Source: Bradyrhizobium sp. Ghvi (GTDB lineage: Bacteria > Pseudomonadota > Alphaproteobacteria > Rhizobiales > Xanthobacteraceae). Taken from it: 64,000 nt of DNA. Position 1 is the first letter of the stretch; each line of letters starts with the position of its first letter. Under the pieces are notes generated by a model. It was not told where the DNA came from. It made no database searches and saw only the letters and a program-made list of their open reading frames with translations. The stretch spans positions 806,001 through 870,000 of the forward strand of contig NZ_FOVU01000003.1 of NCBI RefSeq assembly GCF_900115265.1, read 5' to 3'. The position numbers and the translations under genes were made by a program. Positions 17,662 to 27,202 of this stretch are shown piece by piece.

Positions 17662-18450
17662 ATGGAGCGCACACGCTTCGACCGGTTGAGAACGCTTGGT
17701 GGGCTCGTGAAGGCACTGGCTTATATCGCGGCGCTACTGGTGGCATTTGCCGCAACTCGCTCACGTGCGGCTGACATAGGCTATCTGGCTCCCCCCGGAG
17801 TCGCTGCAAACGAGTTTCCCTCACCGCAGCGCCCCGTTGCACGGATCGTCAGCCCACGCCGCGCCGCCGAAGAGCGCCGCGACGCCCTCAATGAATCCGG
17901 TCAGATCGCACGTGCGCTTGAACTGAAACCGGGTATGACGGTCGGCGACATTGGAGCAGGCAGTGGCTACCACACGGTCAGGCTCTCGCGCCTCGTCGGA
18001 CCCGCCGGCTCCGTCATTGCCCAGGACGTCACGCGGGATTACCTGGTCGAACTCGCAAGGCGAACAGAACTTCTGAAGTTGACGAACGTGCAATTCGCGC
18101 TCGGCGAACCACACGACCCGCGCCTGCCCGCTTCCTCGCTGGACGCCGCAATCCTCGTGCACATGTATCACGAGATAGCCCAGCCCTATGCCTTCCTTTA
18201 CAATCTCGCGCCCGCCTTGAAGCAGGGTGCGCGGGTCGGAATTGTCGATCTCGAGCTACCGACGTCGAAGCATGGCACGCCAATCGCGCTCTTGCGCTGC
18301 GAATTGACCGCCGTCGGCTATCGCGAGGTCGCTGCGTATCAGCTCGCAGGGGACACAGGATATCTGGCGATATTCTCTCCGCCGGAGCTAGCGGCGCGAA
18401 AATCTCCTCGCGATATCGTTGCTTGCGGGGATCCTGCCGGCACGCGCTGA
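17662..18450 (+). CDS. Exported SAM-dependent methyltransferase-like protein
   Basis: 262 residues. An apparent signal peptide (hydrophobic stretch AYIAALLVAFAATRSRAAD, ending about residue 37) precedes a class I methyltransferase fold: motif I is VGDIGAGSGYHTVRLS, followed by an acidic strand end (VIAQDV) and VHMYHEIAQP. The combination is odd because S-adenosylmethionine is cytoplasmic. It might act on a membrane-side target before export, or bind another ligand. The ATG at 17662 has no clear ribosome site; a GTG at 17707 behind GGTGGG would still keep the signal peptide. An AAGCGTG/CACGCTT inverted repeat (17650-17678) overlaps the ATG. Confidence 0.75.
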   Translation: MERTRFDRLRTLGGLVKALAYIAALLVAFAATRSRAADIGYLAPPGVAANEFPSPQRPVARIVSPRRAAEERRDALNESGQIARALELKPGMTVGDIGAGSGYHTVRLSRLVGPAGSVIAQDVTRDYLVELARRTELLKLTNVQFALGEPHDPRLPASSLDAAILVHMYHEIAQPYAFLYNLAPALKQGARVGIVDLELPTSKHGTPIALLRCELTAVGYREVAAYQLAGDTGYLAIFSPPELAARKSPRDIVACGDPAGTR

Positions 18451-18603
18451 CAGCACGCTGGCGGGTCGCCTCGAAGGCTGAAGACGTCCGAGGAGGAGGT
18501 CAGACCGGAAGTCGCCGGCTGAGGCTCAAACCGGCGCTTTTGACCCGAAGCCGTCATCGAGAACGGCGGAACGGATTTTCGCGAACCTGCGTAAGGCTTG
18601 TTT

Positions 18604-19251
18604 TCAGCGGGCCGGCAGAGGCGATGCAGTCGATCCATAGTTAGGACAGTTCGTAGCCAACCCCGCCCACATGTGGTCAAGGACTGCGCGCTTGTCCCGC
18701 TCGATTTTTGCGGCGGTGCCGTTGTCTATGAAATTGCTCTCTTGGCGCATGACCTCGAACTCGCCGCCGGATGGCCTCTGATAGAGGACTACATAACCGC
18801 AATGTCGGTCTACGTTCACGAACTGGGTGGCGATGTCTACGGCAGCATACACTCCGCGAAACGGCGCGGAGGCCGGGTCTTTGGTCCAAGTAACCTTCAG
18901 GACATTACGCCGCACCAGCGTGCCCGATCGTTCTTGAAATTCACGATTCTGCTGGATGAACCGCGAAAGAGGGAGCGAATTTCGGTTGGCTTCGGCCATC
19001 ATGGCGTAGGCCCGTTCATATTGCTGCTGATCGAGTGCAGAAAAGTAGTCGATTGTTGTCTTGAGAACCTGCTCCTCTTGGATACGGGAGGGCAGCCAGC
19101 CGGGCGCTGAGTCATTCGTTATGTTTACCTCGCGACGAGGGCTCGACGTCGCGGGATCTTGCACTGGCGAGTTCTGCGCCCTCGCAGCCTCGAAGAGGCC
19201 CAGCGCCGCTGTCGCTGCTATCAAAACGGCATAGATTGGCGATAATTTCAT
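18604..19251 (-). CDS. Exported DUF4019-like protein
   Basis: 215 residues with a signal peptide (MKLSPIYAVLIAATAALG, cleaved near ARAQ). The mature part has DYFSALDQQQYERAYAMM, TLVRRNVLKVTWTKDP, GVYAAVDIATQF and GYVVLYQRPSGGEFEVMRQESNFID, the pattern of DUF4019, a periplasmic domain of cystatin/NTF2-like appearance. No function is established. The start at 19251 follows a strong GGGGAGGAAA site; the open frame extends 72 codons further without support. It is a single gene convergent with the methyltransferase-like gene. Confidence 0.8.
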   Translation of the reverse strand: MKLSPIYAVLIAATAALGLFEAARAQNSPVQDPATSSPRREVNITNDSAPGWLPSRIQEEQVLKTTIDYFSALDQQQYERAYAMMAEANRNSLPLSRFIQQNREFQERSGTLVRRNVLKVTWTKDPASAPFRGVYAAVDIATQFVNVDRHCGYVVLYQRPSGGEFEVMRQESNFIDNGTAAKIERDKRAVLDHMWAGLATNCPNYGSTASPLPAR

Positions 19252-19463
19252 TTTCCTCCCCCTGCCGCACGGCAATTTCTCATGCAAGGGAGGCACAACG
19301 CAAGGTGTAGCATCCGATAGCTTGTCTGGTGAAACGGGAATTTCCGGAATGGGCCCGACTCGGACATTGTGCGATGCTGGTTCGCACGCTGCTTTCAGGA
19401 GCACAGCGGACATCGGGCCCTCTGTGCGCCTAGTAGGTTTCACGAGTACACGCCTGGATTCGG

Positions 19464-20270
19464 TCACTTCGCAAACGACCGCGTCGGCGGCAAATGCAAC
19501 GCCCAGGCGTCGACCTTGTCGCTCGCGCGCGGATAGATCTGCGTCACAACAGGATCGTGGCCGGGAATATAGCGGTCGGGATGGCCGGCGAGGCGCTCGA
19601 TCGTCTCCCAGCCCGCAGCCATGTCACCGACATTGTAGACGATCGGAAACGGGCTGCGGCGTTGCAGATTGGCGTAGTAATGCGCGGCGTCGGACGCCAG
19701 CACGACCGGGCCGCGCGCGGTCTCGACCTTCACCACCTGCAGGCCGTCGGAATGGCCGCCGACGCGATGCACGGTGATGCCGGGCGCGACCTCGCCATCG
19801 CCGGAATGGAAGGTGACGCGCTCGCCATAGACATGGCGCACCATCTGCGTGACGTGCTCGACGGTGAACGGATGTCGCAGCAGGCCGTTGCACATGCAGC
19901 GGCCGGTAGCGTAGGCCATCTCACGCTCCTGCAGATGGAAGCGCGCATTCGGAAAGCGATCGAGATTGCCGGCGTGGTCGTAATGCAGATGCGTCACGAT
20001 GATGTCGCGGATGCTGGAGGCTGCGACGCCAAAGCGCTCTAGCGCATCGACCGGATTGAGCGTCAGCTTGCGCGCCCGCAGGCTCGCTTCCTCGGCATTG
20101 AATCCGGTATCGACCAGAATATCGCGTTCCTGCCCTCGGATCAGCCAGACGAAATAGTCGAGGTCCTGCGCCGCACTGTCATGCGGATCGGGCGCCAGGA
20201 AGTTCATGCTGGGCGTACGCGGCGACATCGTCGCATAGCGCAGAGCGTAGATTTCGTAGACGTTTCCCAT
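19464..20270 (-). CDS. Metallo-beta-lactamase-fold hydrolase, N-acyl homoserine lactonase-like
   Basis: 268 residues. The complete dinuclear zinc motif THLHYDHAGN is present, with further ligands in VGGHSDG (His), LASDAAHYY (Asp) and YIPGHDP (His). ILVDTGFN is the family's first strand motif. The arrangement, lacking long insertions, resembles AttM/AiiB-type lactonases that open acyl-homoserine lactones or other lactones. Substrate is not determined. No signal peptide is seen at the chosen start, so it is likely cytoplasmic. The ATG at 20270 begins the conserved MGNVYEIYALRYAT; its ribosome site is weak. A CRP-like palindrome lies 103-118 bp upstream. Confidence 0.85.
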   Translation of the reverse strand: MGNVYEIYALRYATMSPRTPSMNFLAPDPHDSAAQDLDYFVWLIRGQERDILVDTGFNAEEASLRARKLTLNPVDALERFGVAASSIRDIIVTHLHYDHAGNLDRFPNARFHLQEREMAYATGRCMCNGLLRHPFTVEHVTQMVRHVYGERVTFHSGDGEVAPGITVHRVGGHSDGLQVVKVETARGPVVLASDAAHYYANLQRRSPFPIVYNVGDMAAGWETIERLAGHPDRYIPGHDPVVTQIYPRASDKVDAWALHLPPTRSFAK

Positions 20271-20634
20271 TGGCTTTGATCCCGGCTCTTGCTTTTGCTG
20301 AATGGACCTGCCGCGCACCAAGCCATCGCCTGCCGCAAAGGTCAAACGTCCGCGGTGGACAGGGGGGCACAATGTGAGACCAATCACATTTTCGTCGCGT
20401 GTGCCGGCCTAACATGATGTCCGGAACCGTGAGCAAGCATGCATCGAGGAGAATCGTGACAACCGAATTATTCCCCTCGCCACCAGCCCGTGCGTCGCGC
20501 TCAATTGTCGCGATAGTGCAGAATCTCCAAGCGGTTGACGCCCCCGTTCCCCGGTTTGATAATGCAAATTGCGTAAGTTAAGGTCGCCGCGGCGCAAGCT
20601 GGAACGGCGCCTTTTTGGCTGGACCGCGCTGATT
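20271..20634. other. 364-bp divergent intergenic region
   Basis: The gap separates the leftward lactonase-like gene and the rightward caspase-fold gene. It holds a consensus CRP-type palindrome at 20373-20388. Nothing else was recognised, and no short frame here is convincing. Confidence 0.5.
20373..20388. promoter_or_regulatory. CRP-type binding site TGTGA-N6-TCACA
   Basis: TGTGAGACCAATCACA matches the CRP consensus half-sites exactly. It lies about 100 bp upstream of the lactonase-like gene and 247 bp upstream of the caspase-fold gene. Confidence 0.65.
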
Positions 20635-22146
20635 ATGAAAATTCGCTTCCTTTGTCTCCTGCCTTTGCTCGTCTCGTTCATCCCGACCGCGCCCTCGCTT
20701 GCGGCCGGCGACCGCTTCGCGCTGGTGATCGGCAACGCCAAATATCCCGATGCCGACAGCCCGCTGAAGGAGCCGATCAACGACGCCCGCGACGTCGCCG
20801 ACGAGCTCAAGCGCGACGGCTTTTCGGTGGAGGTCGGCGAGAACCTGACCGGCGACGGCATGCGCCGCGCCTTCGACAAGCTCTACGGCAAGATCAAGCC
20901 GGGATCGGTGGCGCTGCTGTTCTACAGCGGGTTCGGCATCCAGTCGGCGCGGCAGAGCTACATGATCCCGGTCGACGCGCAGATCTGGACCGAGTCCGAC
21001 GTCCGTCGCGACGGTTTCAGCATCGAAGCGGTGCTGGGCGAGCTCAACACGCGCGGTGCCGGCGTCAAGATCGCGCTGATCGACGCCTCCAGGCGCAACC
21101 CGTTCGAGCGCCGCTTCCGCAGCTTCTCGGCGGGGCTCACCCCGGTCATCGCGCCGAACGGCACGCTGGTGATGTATTCGGCGGCGCTCGCATCGGTGGT
21201 GTCGGATGCCGGCGGCGACCACAGCCTGTTCGTGCAGGAACTGCTCAAGGAAATCCGCGTCCCCGACCTGATGGCGGAGGAAACGCTGAACCGCACCAAG
21301 ATGGGCGTCACCCGCGCCTCGCGCGGCGAGCAGGTGCCATGGATCTCGTCCTCGCTCGCCGAAGACTTCTCGTTCATCCCGGGAGCCGCGGGCTCGCGCC
21401 CGACGGCGACGACGTCGCCACCAGCGCCTCCCGCGCCGTCGCCTCCTCCGGTCGCCAATAACCCGCCTCCGGCTCCCCCGCCCGCGCCACCGGCACCGGT
21501 GGCTTCGAACAATCCGCCGGCGCCGCCCGCACCCCCGTCACCGCCGCCGGCGCCGAAGCCGCAGATCGAGGCCGCGCTGCCTCCGCCGCCCCCGCCGGCG
21601 AAGCCGGCCGAGCCCGCTCCGAATGGCGGACCGAGCGAGAGCACGCTGGCGGAGGATCCCACCATCAAGAGCCTGACGGCCAAGATCGCCGCCAATCCTG
21701 ATGACCAGAACGCGCTGTACCGGCGGGGCCAGGTCTATGCCAGCAAGGGGGCCTACAGCCTCGCCATCAAGGATTTCGATAACACGCTGCGGATCAATTC
21801 GAAGGACGTCGAGGCGCTGAACAACCGCTGCTGGACCCGCACCGTGGTCGGCGATCTCCAGGGCGCCCTGAAGGATTGCAACGAGGCACTGCGACTGCGG
21901 CCGAACTTCGTCGACGCGCTGGATAGCCGCGGGCTGGTGAACCTCAAATCCGGGGCGGTGAAGAACGCCATCGCCGATTTTGACGCCGCGCTGAGGATCA
22001 ATCCGCGCCTGACCTCCTCGCTCTATGGCCGGGGCCTCGCCAAGCAGCGCAATGGCTCGGCCCAGGAGGGTGCGCTCGACATCGCCAATGCCAAGGCGAT
22101 GGATCCGAACATCGTCCAGGAATTCGCAAGCTACGGAGTGCGTTGA
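20635..22146 (+). CDS. Exported caspase-fold (pseudo-caspase) protein with proline-rich linker and TPRs
   Basis: 503 residues. A signal peptide (1-23) is followed by a peptidase C14 caspase domain (about 25-260): RFALVIGNAKYP, LKEPINDARDVADELKRDGF, SYMIPVDA. The catalytic His is replaced (GFG, Phe100 instead of GHG) and the catalytic Cys by Ser152 (DAS instead of DAC), so protease activity is unlikely. A Pro/Ala-rich linker (about 265-345) leads to three or four tetratricopeptide repeats (about 362-480; YRRGQVYASKGAYSLAIKDF and following units). This suggests a periplasmic scaffold or ligand-binding protein. It is followed by OmpA-domain, RND adaptor and RND pump genes on the same strand. The start at 20635 begins the signal peptide. 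Confidence 0.88.
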   Translation: MKIRFLCLLPLLVSFIPTAPSLAAGDRFALVIGNAKYPDADSPLKEPINDARDVADELKRDGFSVEVGENLTGDGMRRAFDKLYGKIKPGSVALLFYSGFGIQSARQSYMIPVDAQIWTESDVRRDGFSIEAVLGELNTRGAGVKIALIDASRRNPFERRFRSFSAGLTPVIAPNGTLVMYSAALASVVSDAGGDHSLFVQELLKEIRVPDLMAEETLNRTKMGVTRASRGEQVPWISSSLAEDFSFIPGAAGSRPTATTSPPAPPAPSPPPVANNPPPAPPPAPPAPVASNNPPAPPAPPSPPPAPKPQIEAALPPPPPPAKPAEPAPNGGPSESTLAEDPTIKSLTAKIAANPDDQNALYRRGQVYASKGAYSLAIKDFDNTLRINSKDVEALNNRCWTRTVVGDLQGALKDCNEALRLRPNFVDALDSRGLVNLKSGAVKNAIADFDAALRINPRLTSSLYGRGLAKQRNGSAQEGALDIANAKAMDPNIVQEFASYGVR

Positions 22147-22290
22147 TATTTCTTTGATTTGAGGCGTGCGCCGCCTCGAACCCCTGGCGGCCCGGCCGAG
22201 ACTAACGGAACGGATGCCGCAGGCGGCCCTGCCGTGGGGCTACTCGCAAAAATTTTGGAACCGCGCGGGCTCGCGCAGGAGGGACAGACA

Positions 22291-22953
22291 ATGAGATTGG
22301 CTGCAAAGGGACTGACCGCGATCCTGTCCATCATCACCCTCGGCGCGGCGCTGTCGCTGACACCAGCCTTCGCCGGCGACGACGGCAACAGCAAGAACGT
22401 CACCGAGGACGAGATCGTCCGCGCCTTGGCGCCGCCGAAAAAGCCCCTGACCCGCGGCCTCTCGATGGCGCCGCAGGCCGCCCCGGCGCCGAACCCGGCG
22501 GAGACCAAGCTGATGCAGTCCGTCCGCGGCCGGGCCACGCGGTCGTTGTCCTCGACCGAGCGCGAGGAGATCGCCTCCGCCGCCAAGGACAAGCCGAATA
22601 TCGATCTCGAAATCACCTTCGATTACAACTCGGCCAATATCAGCGCCAAGTCGCTGCCCTCGGTGCAGGCGCTCGGCCGTGCGCTCACCAGCCCGGACCT
22701 CAAGGGCTCGACCTTCGTGGTCGCCGGCCATACCGACGCCGCCGGCGGCGAAAGCTACAATCAGGACCTGTCGGAACGCCGCGCGGATTCGATCAAGCGC
22801 TACCTGGTCGAGAAGTACGGCATCGCCGCGAGCGACCTCGTCACCGTGGGCTATGGAAAGAGCAAGCTGAAGGATCCGAGCCAGCCGATGGCGGAGGTGA
22901 ACCGCCGTGTGCAGGTCGTGAACATGGAAAACAAGACCACCGCATCGAAGTGA
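22291..22953 (+). CDS. OmpA-family C-terminal domain protein
   Basis: 220 residues. A signal peptide (about 1-27, ending PAFA) is followed by a low-complexity region and a C-terminal OmpA-like peptidoglycan-binding domain: DLEITFDYNSANIS, VAGHTDAAGGESYNQDLSERRADSIKRYL region, VGYGKSKL and NRRVQV. The conserved Asp and Arg that bind diaminopimelate are present. No beta-barrel is encoded, so it is probably a periplasmic anchor to the cell wall. The start follows AGGAGGG. It lies 144 bp behind the caspase-fold gene, a pairing frequent in related bacteria, and is followed by a terminator-like hairpin. Confidence 0.9.
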   Translation: MRLAAKGLTAILSIITLGAALSLTPAFAGDDGNSKNVTEDEIVRALAPPKKPLTRGLSMAPQAAPAPNPAETKLMQSVRGRATRSLSSTEREEIASAAKDKPNIDLEITFDYNSANISAKSLPSVQALGRALTSPDLKGSTFVVAGHTDAAGGESYNQDLSERRADSIKRYLVEKYGIAASDLVTVGYGKSKLKDPSQPMAEVNRRVQVVNMENKTTASK

Positions 22954-23013
22954 CCACCGCGATTCCTTTGCAGTGACACGTTCCGATGTGGTGTAAAGTC
23001 TCAAGACCAGCGC

Positions 23014-23037
23014 GCGTCCCGCAGCCCTGCGGGACGC
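23014..23037 (+). terminator. Terminator-like hairpin after the OmpA-family gene
   Basis: An 11-bp perfect GC-rich stem (23014-23024 with 23027-23037) is followed by CGCTTCGTTTC, with only short T-runs. It could terminate or attenuate the caspase/OmpA transcript before the RND genes. Confidence 0.5.
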
Positions 23038-23095
23038 CGCTTCGTTTCAGGCAAACGTTCCCGCCAACCACGCGCCAGGCCAGGATGATCCGGCG

Positions 23096-24025
23096 ATGAA
23101 CATCTCCGAATATCTCAAGCCTGCGGGAACCGTGGCGTTCATCGTTGCGCTCGGCATCGGCTATTACTGGTTCGAGCATCGCCATCGCCCCGAGGCAAAG
23201 GACACGCCGGGCGAGGCGCTCGTCATCGTGACGAAGTCGACCAATGCCTGCTTCTCCGATCTGGTGCGGGTGACTGGCTTCTTCGTGCCGCGGCGCGAGG
23301 CCGTGGTCATGGCCGACCAGGAAGGATCGAAGGTCACCGACCTCTTCGTCACCGAGGGCACTGTCGTCGCTGACAACCAGGAGCTCGCGCGCCTGACGGC
23401 GCCGCCGCAGATCCCGGGACAGCCGCAACGGCCGGGCCCGCAGGGGCCGGTGTCGCTGAAGGCGCCCGCGGCGGGTCTCATCACGGAAGTCCGGACCATC
23501 GTCGGCGCACCGGCCTCGCCACAGGCCGGACCGATGTTCCGGATCGCGGTCAACAACGAGATCGAGCTGGATGCGCAGGTTCCGGCCGTGCATATGCCGA
23601 AGCTCAGCCCCGGCGCGACGGTGCGGATCAGCCGGGACGATGCCGCGGACCTGATCGGCCGGGTCCGGCTGGTCGCGCCCGAGATCGACCGGGCCACGCA
23701 GCTCGGCCGTGTCCGCATCAGCGTCACCAACAATCCGTCGTTGAAGGTCGGCATGTTCGCCCGCGCCTCGATCGACGCCAAGCGAAGCTGCGGCGTCGCG
23801 GTCCCCAAGACCGCGATCGACCATCTCACCGTGCAGGTGGTCAAGGGCAATGTCGTCGAGACGCGGCGGGTGCGCGTCGGGCTCACATCCGACAGCCAGA
23901 CGGAAATCCTCGAAGGGGTCGACGTCGGCGAGATCGTCGTGGCCGACGCCGGCTCTTCACTCCATGACGGCGACCAGATCAAGACCATGTTCGCCGATGA
24001 ACTCGATCGCACGCGGGTACGCTGA
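23096..24025 (+). CDS. RND efflux periplasmic adaptor (HlyD/MFP family)
   Basis: 309 residues. One N-terminal membrane anchor (about 12-27) precedes the adaptor domains. The biotinyl-lipoyl-like halves are visible as VTGFFVPRREAVVMADQEGSKV and VSLKAPAAGLITEV, with a very short proline-rich linker (PPQIPGQPQRPGPQ) where most adaptors have a long coiled-coil hairpin. The beta-barrel and membrane-proximal domains follow (VRISRDD, ILEGVDVGEIVVADAG). It would link the downstream RND pump to an outer-membrane channel, which is not encoded here. The stop overlaps the start of the pump gene by one base (TGATG), indicating coupling. Confidence 0.88.
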   Translation: MNISEYLKPAGTVAFIVALGIGYYWFEHRHRPEAKDTPGEALVIVTKSTNACFSDLVRVTGFFVPRREAVVMADQEGSKVTDLFVTEGTVVADNQELARLTAPPQIPGQPQRPGPQGPVSLKAPAAGLITEVRTIVGAPASPQAGPMFRIAVNNEIELDAQVPAVHMPKLSPGATVRISRDDAADLIGRVRLVAPEIDRATQLGRVRISVTNNPSLKVGMFARASIDAKRSCGVAVPKTAIDHLTVQVVKGNVVETRRVRVGLTSDSQTEILEGVDVGEIVVADAGSSLHDGDQIKTMFADELDRTRVR

Positions 24026-27000
24026 TGGCTCTCAATATCTCGGCATGGTCGATCCGCAATCCGCTGCCGTCGGTAGTGTTTTCGATCATCCTCCTGATCC
24101 TCGGCTGGACCTCCTTCAGCAAGCTCGCGATCACGCGGCTGCCGTCCGCCGACATTCCCGTGATCTCGGTCGCGGTGGCGCAGTTCGGCGCCGCGCCGGC
24201 GGAGCTCGAATCCCAGGTCACGAAGACGGTTGAAGACGCCGTCTCCGGCGTCGAGGGCGTGCGGCACATCACTTCCTCGATCACCGACGGCGTATCGGTC
24301 ACCACCATCCAGTTCGCGCTGGAGACCAACACCGACCGCGCACTCAACGACGTCAAGGACGCGGTGACGCGCGTGCGCTCGAACCTGCCGCAGAACGTCA
24401 CCGAGCCGCTGATCCAGCGCGTCGACGTGATCGGCCTGCCGATCGTCACCTATGCCGCGATCTCGCCCGGCAAGACGCCGGAGCAGCTCTCCTATTTCGT
24501 CGATGACGTGGTCAAGCGCGCGCTGCAGGGTGTGCGCGGCGTCGCCCAGGTCGAGCGTATCGGCGGTGTCGAGCGCGAGATCCTGGTCTCGCTCGACCCC
24601 GATCGCCTGCAGGCGATGGGGCTGACCGCCGTCAATGTCAGCCAGAGCCTGCGCGGCACCAATGTCGACGTCGCCGGCGGCCGCGCCGAGATCGGCAAGA
24701 ACGACCAGGCGATCCGGACGCTCGCCGGCGCCAAGACGCTGAGCGATCTCACCGGCACCATGGTCCCGCTGTTCGGCGGCGGCGAGGTCCGTCTCGACGA
24801 TCTCGGCACCGTGACCGACACCATCGCCGACCGCCGCACCTTCGCTCGCTTCAACGGCGAGCCGGTGGTCGCGCTCGGCATCAAGCGCTCCAAGGGCGCC
24901 AGCGACGTCAAGGTCGCCGAAGCCGTGCAGAAGCGCATCGACGCGCTCAAGGCCGCCTATCCCGATGTCGACCTCAAGCTGATCGACACCTCAGTCGACT
25001 ACACCAACGGCAATTACGAGGCGGCGATCTCGACCCTGTTCGAAGGCGCCATCCTTGCCGTGGTCATCGTGCTGCTGTTCCTGCGCGATCTGCGCGCCAC
25101 CATCATCGCCGCGGTCTCGCTGCCGCTGTCGATCTTCCCGGCATTCTGGGCGATGGACATCCTCGGCTTCTCGCTCAACCTCGTCAGCTTCCTCGCCATC
25201 ACGCTCTCGACAGGCATTCTCGTCGACGACGCCATCGTCGAAATCGAGAACATCGTGCGGCACATGAACATGGGCAAATCGCCCTACCGCGCCGCGCTGG
25301 AAGCCGCCGACGAGATCGGCCTCGCGGTGATCGCGATCTCCCTGACCATCATCGCGATCTTCGCGCCGGCAAGCTTCATGTCGGGCATCGCAGGACAGTT
25401 CTTCAAGCAATTCGGCATCACGGTCTCGGTGCAGGTGTTCTTCTCGCTGCTGGCGGCGCGCTTCGTGACGCCGATGCTGGCGGCCTATTTCCTCAAGCAC
25501 GGCCATCACGAGGAGCCGCCGCCCGGCCGCATCCTGCGCACCTATCACGGCGTCGTCTCGTGGTCGGTGAAGCACTATTTCATCACCGTGCTGATCGGCT
25601 TCGGCATCTTCGCGGCGTCGATCTGGAGCATCACGCTGCTGCCGCAGGGCTTCCTGCCTGCGCAGGACAGCGCCCGCTCGCTGCTCGCCCTCGAACTGCC
25701 GCCGGGCACACAGCTCGCCTACACCGAGAAGGTCACCGAGGACATCGTCGCACGCCTGCGCAAGCGGCCAGAGGTGAAGAGCATCTTCGTCGACGGTGGC
25801 CGCGTTCCTCCCGGCACCCAGGAAGTCCGCCGCGCCTCCCTGATCATCAATTACACACCCAAGCGCGACCGCAAGATCACCCAGCGCGAGCTCGAATTCT
25901 CGATCAGCCAGGAGCTGGAGAACGTTCCCGACATCCGCTTCTGGTTCCTCGACGAGAACGGCCTGCGCGCGATCTCGCTGGTGGTGACGGGTGTCGATGC
26001 CAACATCGTCAACAACGTCGCCAGCGAACTTGCGACGCAGATGAAGCGGATTCCGACCATCTCCAACGTGATCTCGGAAACCTCGCTGGAACGTCCCGAG
26101 CTGCGCATCGAGCCGCGCGCCGACCTCGCCGCGCGGCTCGGCGTCTCGACCGAAAGCCTGTCGCAGACCATCCGTGTCGCAACCATCGGCGACGTTGGTC
26201 CCGCGCTCGCCAAGTTCGACGTCGGCGACCGCCTGGTGCCGATCCGCGTCCAGCTCGAAGACGCCGCGCGCGGCAATCTGAAGACGCTGGAGCAGCTCCG
26301 CGTGCCGCTCGGCGAGCACGGCGAGAAGGGCGGCGTGCCGCTCTCCGTCATCGCCGACGTCAAGCTCGACCAGGGGCCGACCAGCATCAACCGCTATGAT
26401 CGCGAGCGGCAGGCCACCGTCGCCGCCGACCTCGTCGGCTCCGCGGCGCTCGGTGATGCCACCAAGAAGATCTACGATCTACCCGTCATGAAGAGCCTGC
26501 CGAAGGGCGTGAAGGTCTCACCCTCCGGCGATGCCGAAAGCCTCAACGAGCTGTCCGATGGCTTCGCCACCGCGATCACGGCCGGCCTGATGATGGTCTA
26601 TGCGGTGCTGGTGCTGCTGTTCGGCACCTTCCTGCAGCCGATCACCATCCTGTTCTCGCTGCCGCTCTCGATCGGCGGTGCGATCGCCGCGCTGCTCATC
26701 ACCGGCAAGCAGCTCACTACGCCGGTGTGGATCGGCATCCTGATGCTGATGGGCATCGTCACCAAGAACGCGATCATGCTGGTGGAGTTCGCGATCGAAT
26801 CCATCAATTCCGGCAAGCCGCGCGAGGAGGCGATGATCGACGCCGGCATGAAACGCGCCCGCCCGATCGTGATGACCACGATCGCGATGGCCGCCGGCAT
26901 GATGCCGAGTGCGCTCGCGGTCGGCGCCGGCGGCGAGTTCCGTTCCCCGATGGCGCTCGCGGTGATCGGCGGCCTGATCTTCTCGACCATCCTGTCGCTG

Positions 27001-27165
27001 GTGTTCGTACCTGCGATGTTCATGGTGATGGACGATTTCGGCGCCCTGATCTGGCGCTTCGGCAAACGGCTGATCGTGCACAGCGAGGACGCAGAGACCG
27101 GCAATCATCACGAGGAGACGGACGCGGCCGCGCCGAAGAACATCGCGCGCCCTGCGGCCGAGTGA
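24025..27165 (+). CDS. RND-family efflux transporter, AcrB/MexB/MdtB-like inner-membrane pump
   Basis: 1046 residues, full length for a hydrophobe/amphiphile RND pump. TM1 is at about 11-30. The proton-relay aspartates lie in TM4 as GILVDDAIVEIENI (Asp401 and Asp402). Two large periplasmic loops alternate with two sets of helices, the second set beginning near VYAVLVLLFGTFLQP, and the conserved segment GIVTKNAIMLVEFA lies in the C-terminal half. Substrate cannot be told from sequence. It is translationally coupled to its adaptor, with no outer-membrane factor beside it. Convergent with the crp/fnr-type gene. Confidence 0.95.
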   Translation: MALNISAWSIRNPLPSVVFSIILLILGWTSFSKLAITRLPSADIPVISVAVAQFGAAPAELESQVTKTVEDAVSGVEGVRHITSSITDGVSVTTIQFALETNTDRALNDVKDAVTRVRSNLPQNVTEPLIQRVDVIGLPIVTYAAISPGKTPEQLSYFVDDVVKRALQGVRGVAQVERIGGVEREILVSLDPDRLQAMGLTAVNVSQSLRGTNVDVAGGRAEIGKNDQAIRTLAGAKTLSDLTGTMVPLFGGGEVRLDDLGTVTDTIADRRTFARFNGEPVVALGIKRSKGASDVKVAEAVQKRIDALKAAYPDVDLKLIDTSVDYTNGNYEAAISTLFEGAILAVVIVLLFLRDLRATIIAAVSLPLSIFPAFWAMDILGFSLNLVSFLAITLSTGILVDDAIVEIENIVRHMNMGKSPYRAALEAADEIGLAVIAISLTIIAIFAPASFMSGIAGQFFKQFGITVSVQVFFSLLAARFVTPMLAAYFLKHGHHEEPPPGRILRTYHGVVSWSVKHYFITVLIGFGIFAASIWSITLLPQGFLPAQDSARSLLALELPPGTQLAYTEKVTEDIVARLRKRPEVKSIFVDGGRVPPGTQEVRRASLIINYTPKRDRKITQRELEFSISQELENVPDIRFWFLDENGLRAISLVVTGVDANIVNNVASELATQMKRIPTISNVISETSLERPELRIEPRADLAARLGVSTESLSQTIRVATIGDVGPALAKFDVGDRLVPIRVQLEDAARGNLKTLEQLRVPLGEHGEKGGVPLSVIADVKLDQGPTSINRYDRERQATVAADLVGSAALGDATKKIYDLPVMKSLPKGVKVSPSGDAESLNELSDGFATAITAGLMMVYAVLVLLFGTFLQPITILFSLPLSIGGAIAALLITGKQLTTPVWIGILMLMGIVTKNAIMLVEFAIESINSGKPREEAMIDAGMKRARPIVMTTIAMAAGMMPSALAVGAGGEFRSPMALAVIGGLIFSTILSLVFVPAMFMVMDDFGALIWRFGKRLIVHSEDAETGNHHEETDAAAPKNIARPAAE

Positions 27166-27202
27166 GTTCCGGCCAGCTCGGCTCGCCGCGATCACCCGAT
27201 CC

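Noticed and set aside
20635..22146. Active metacaspase or an abortive-infection caspase effector
   Set aside because: Both catalytic residues are replaced and the protein is exported; no defence-type partner genes are present.
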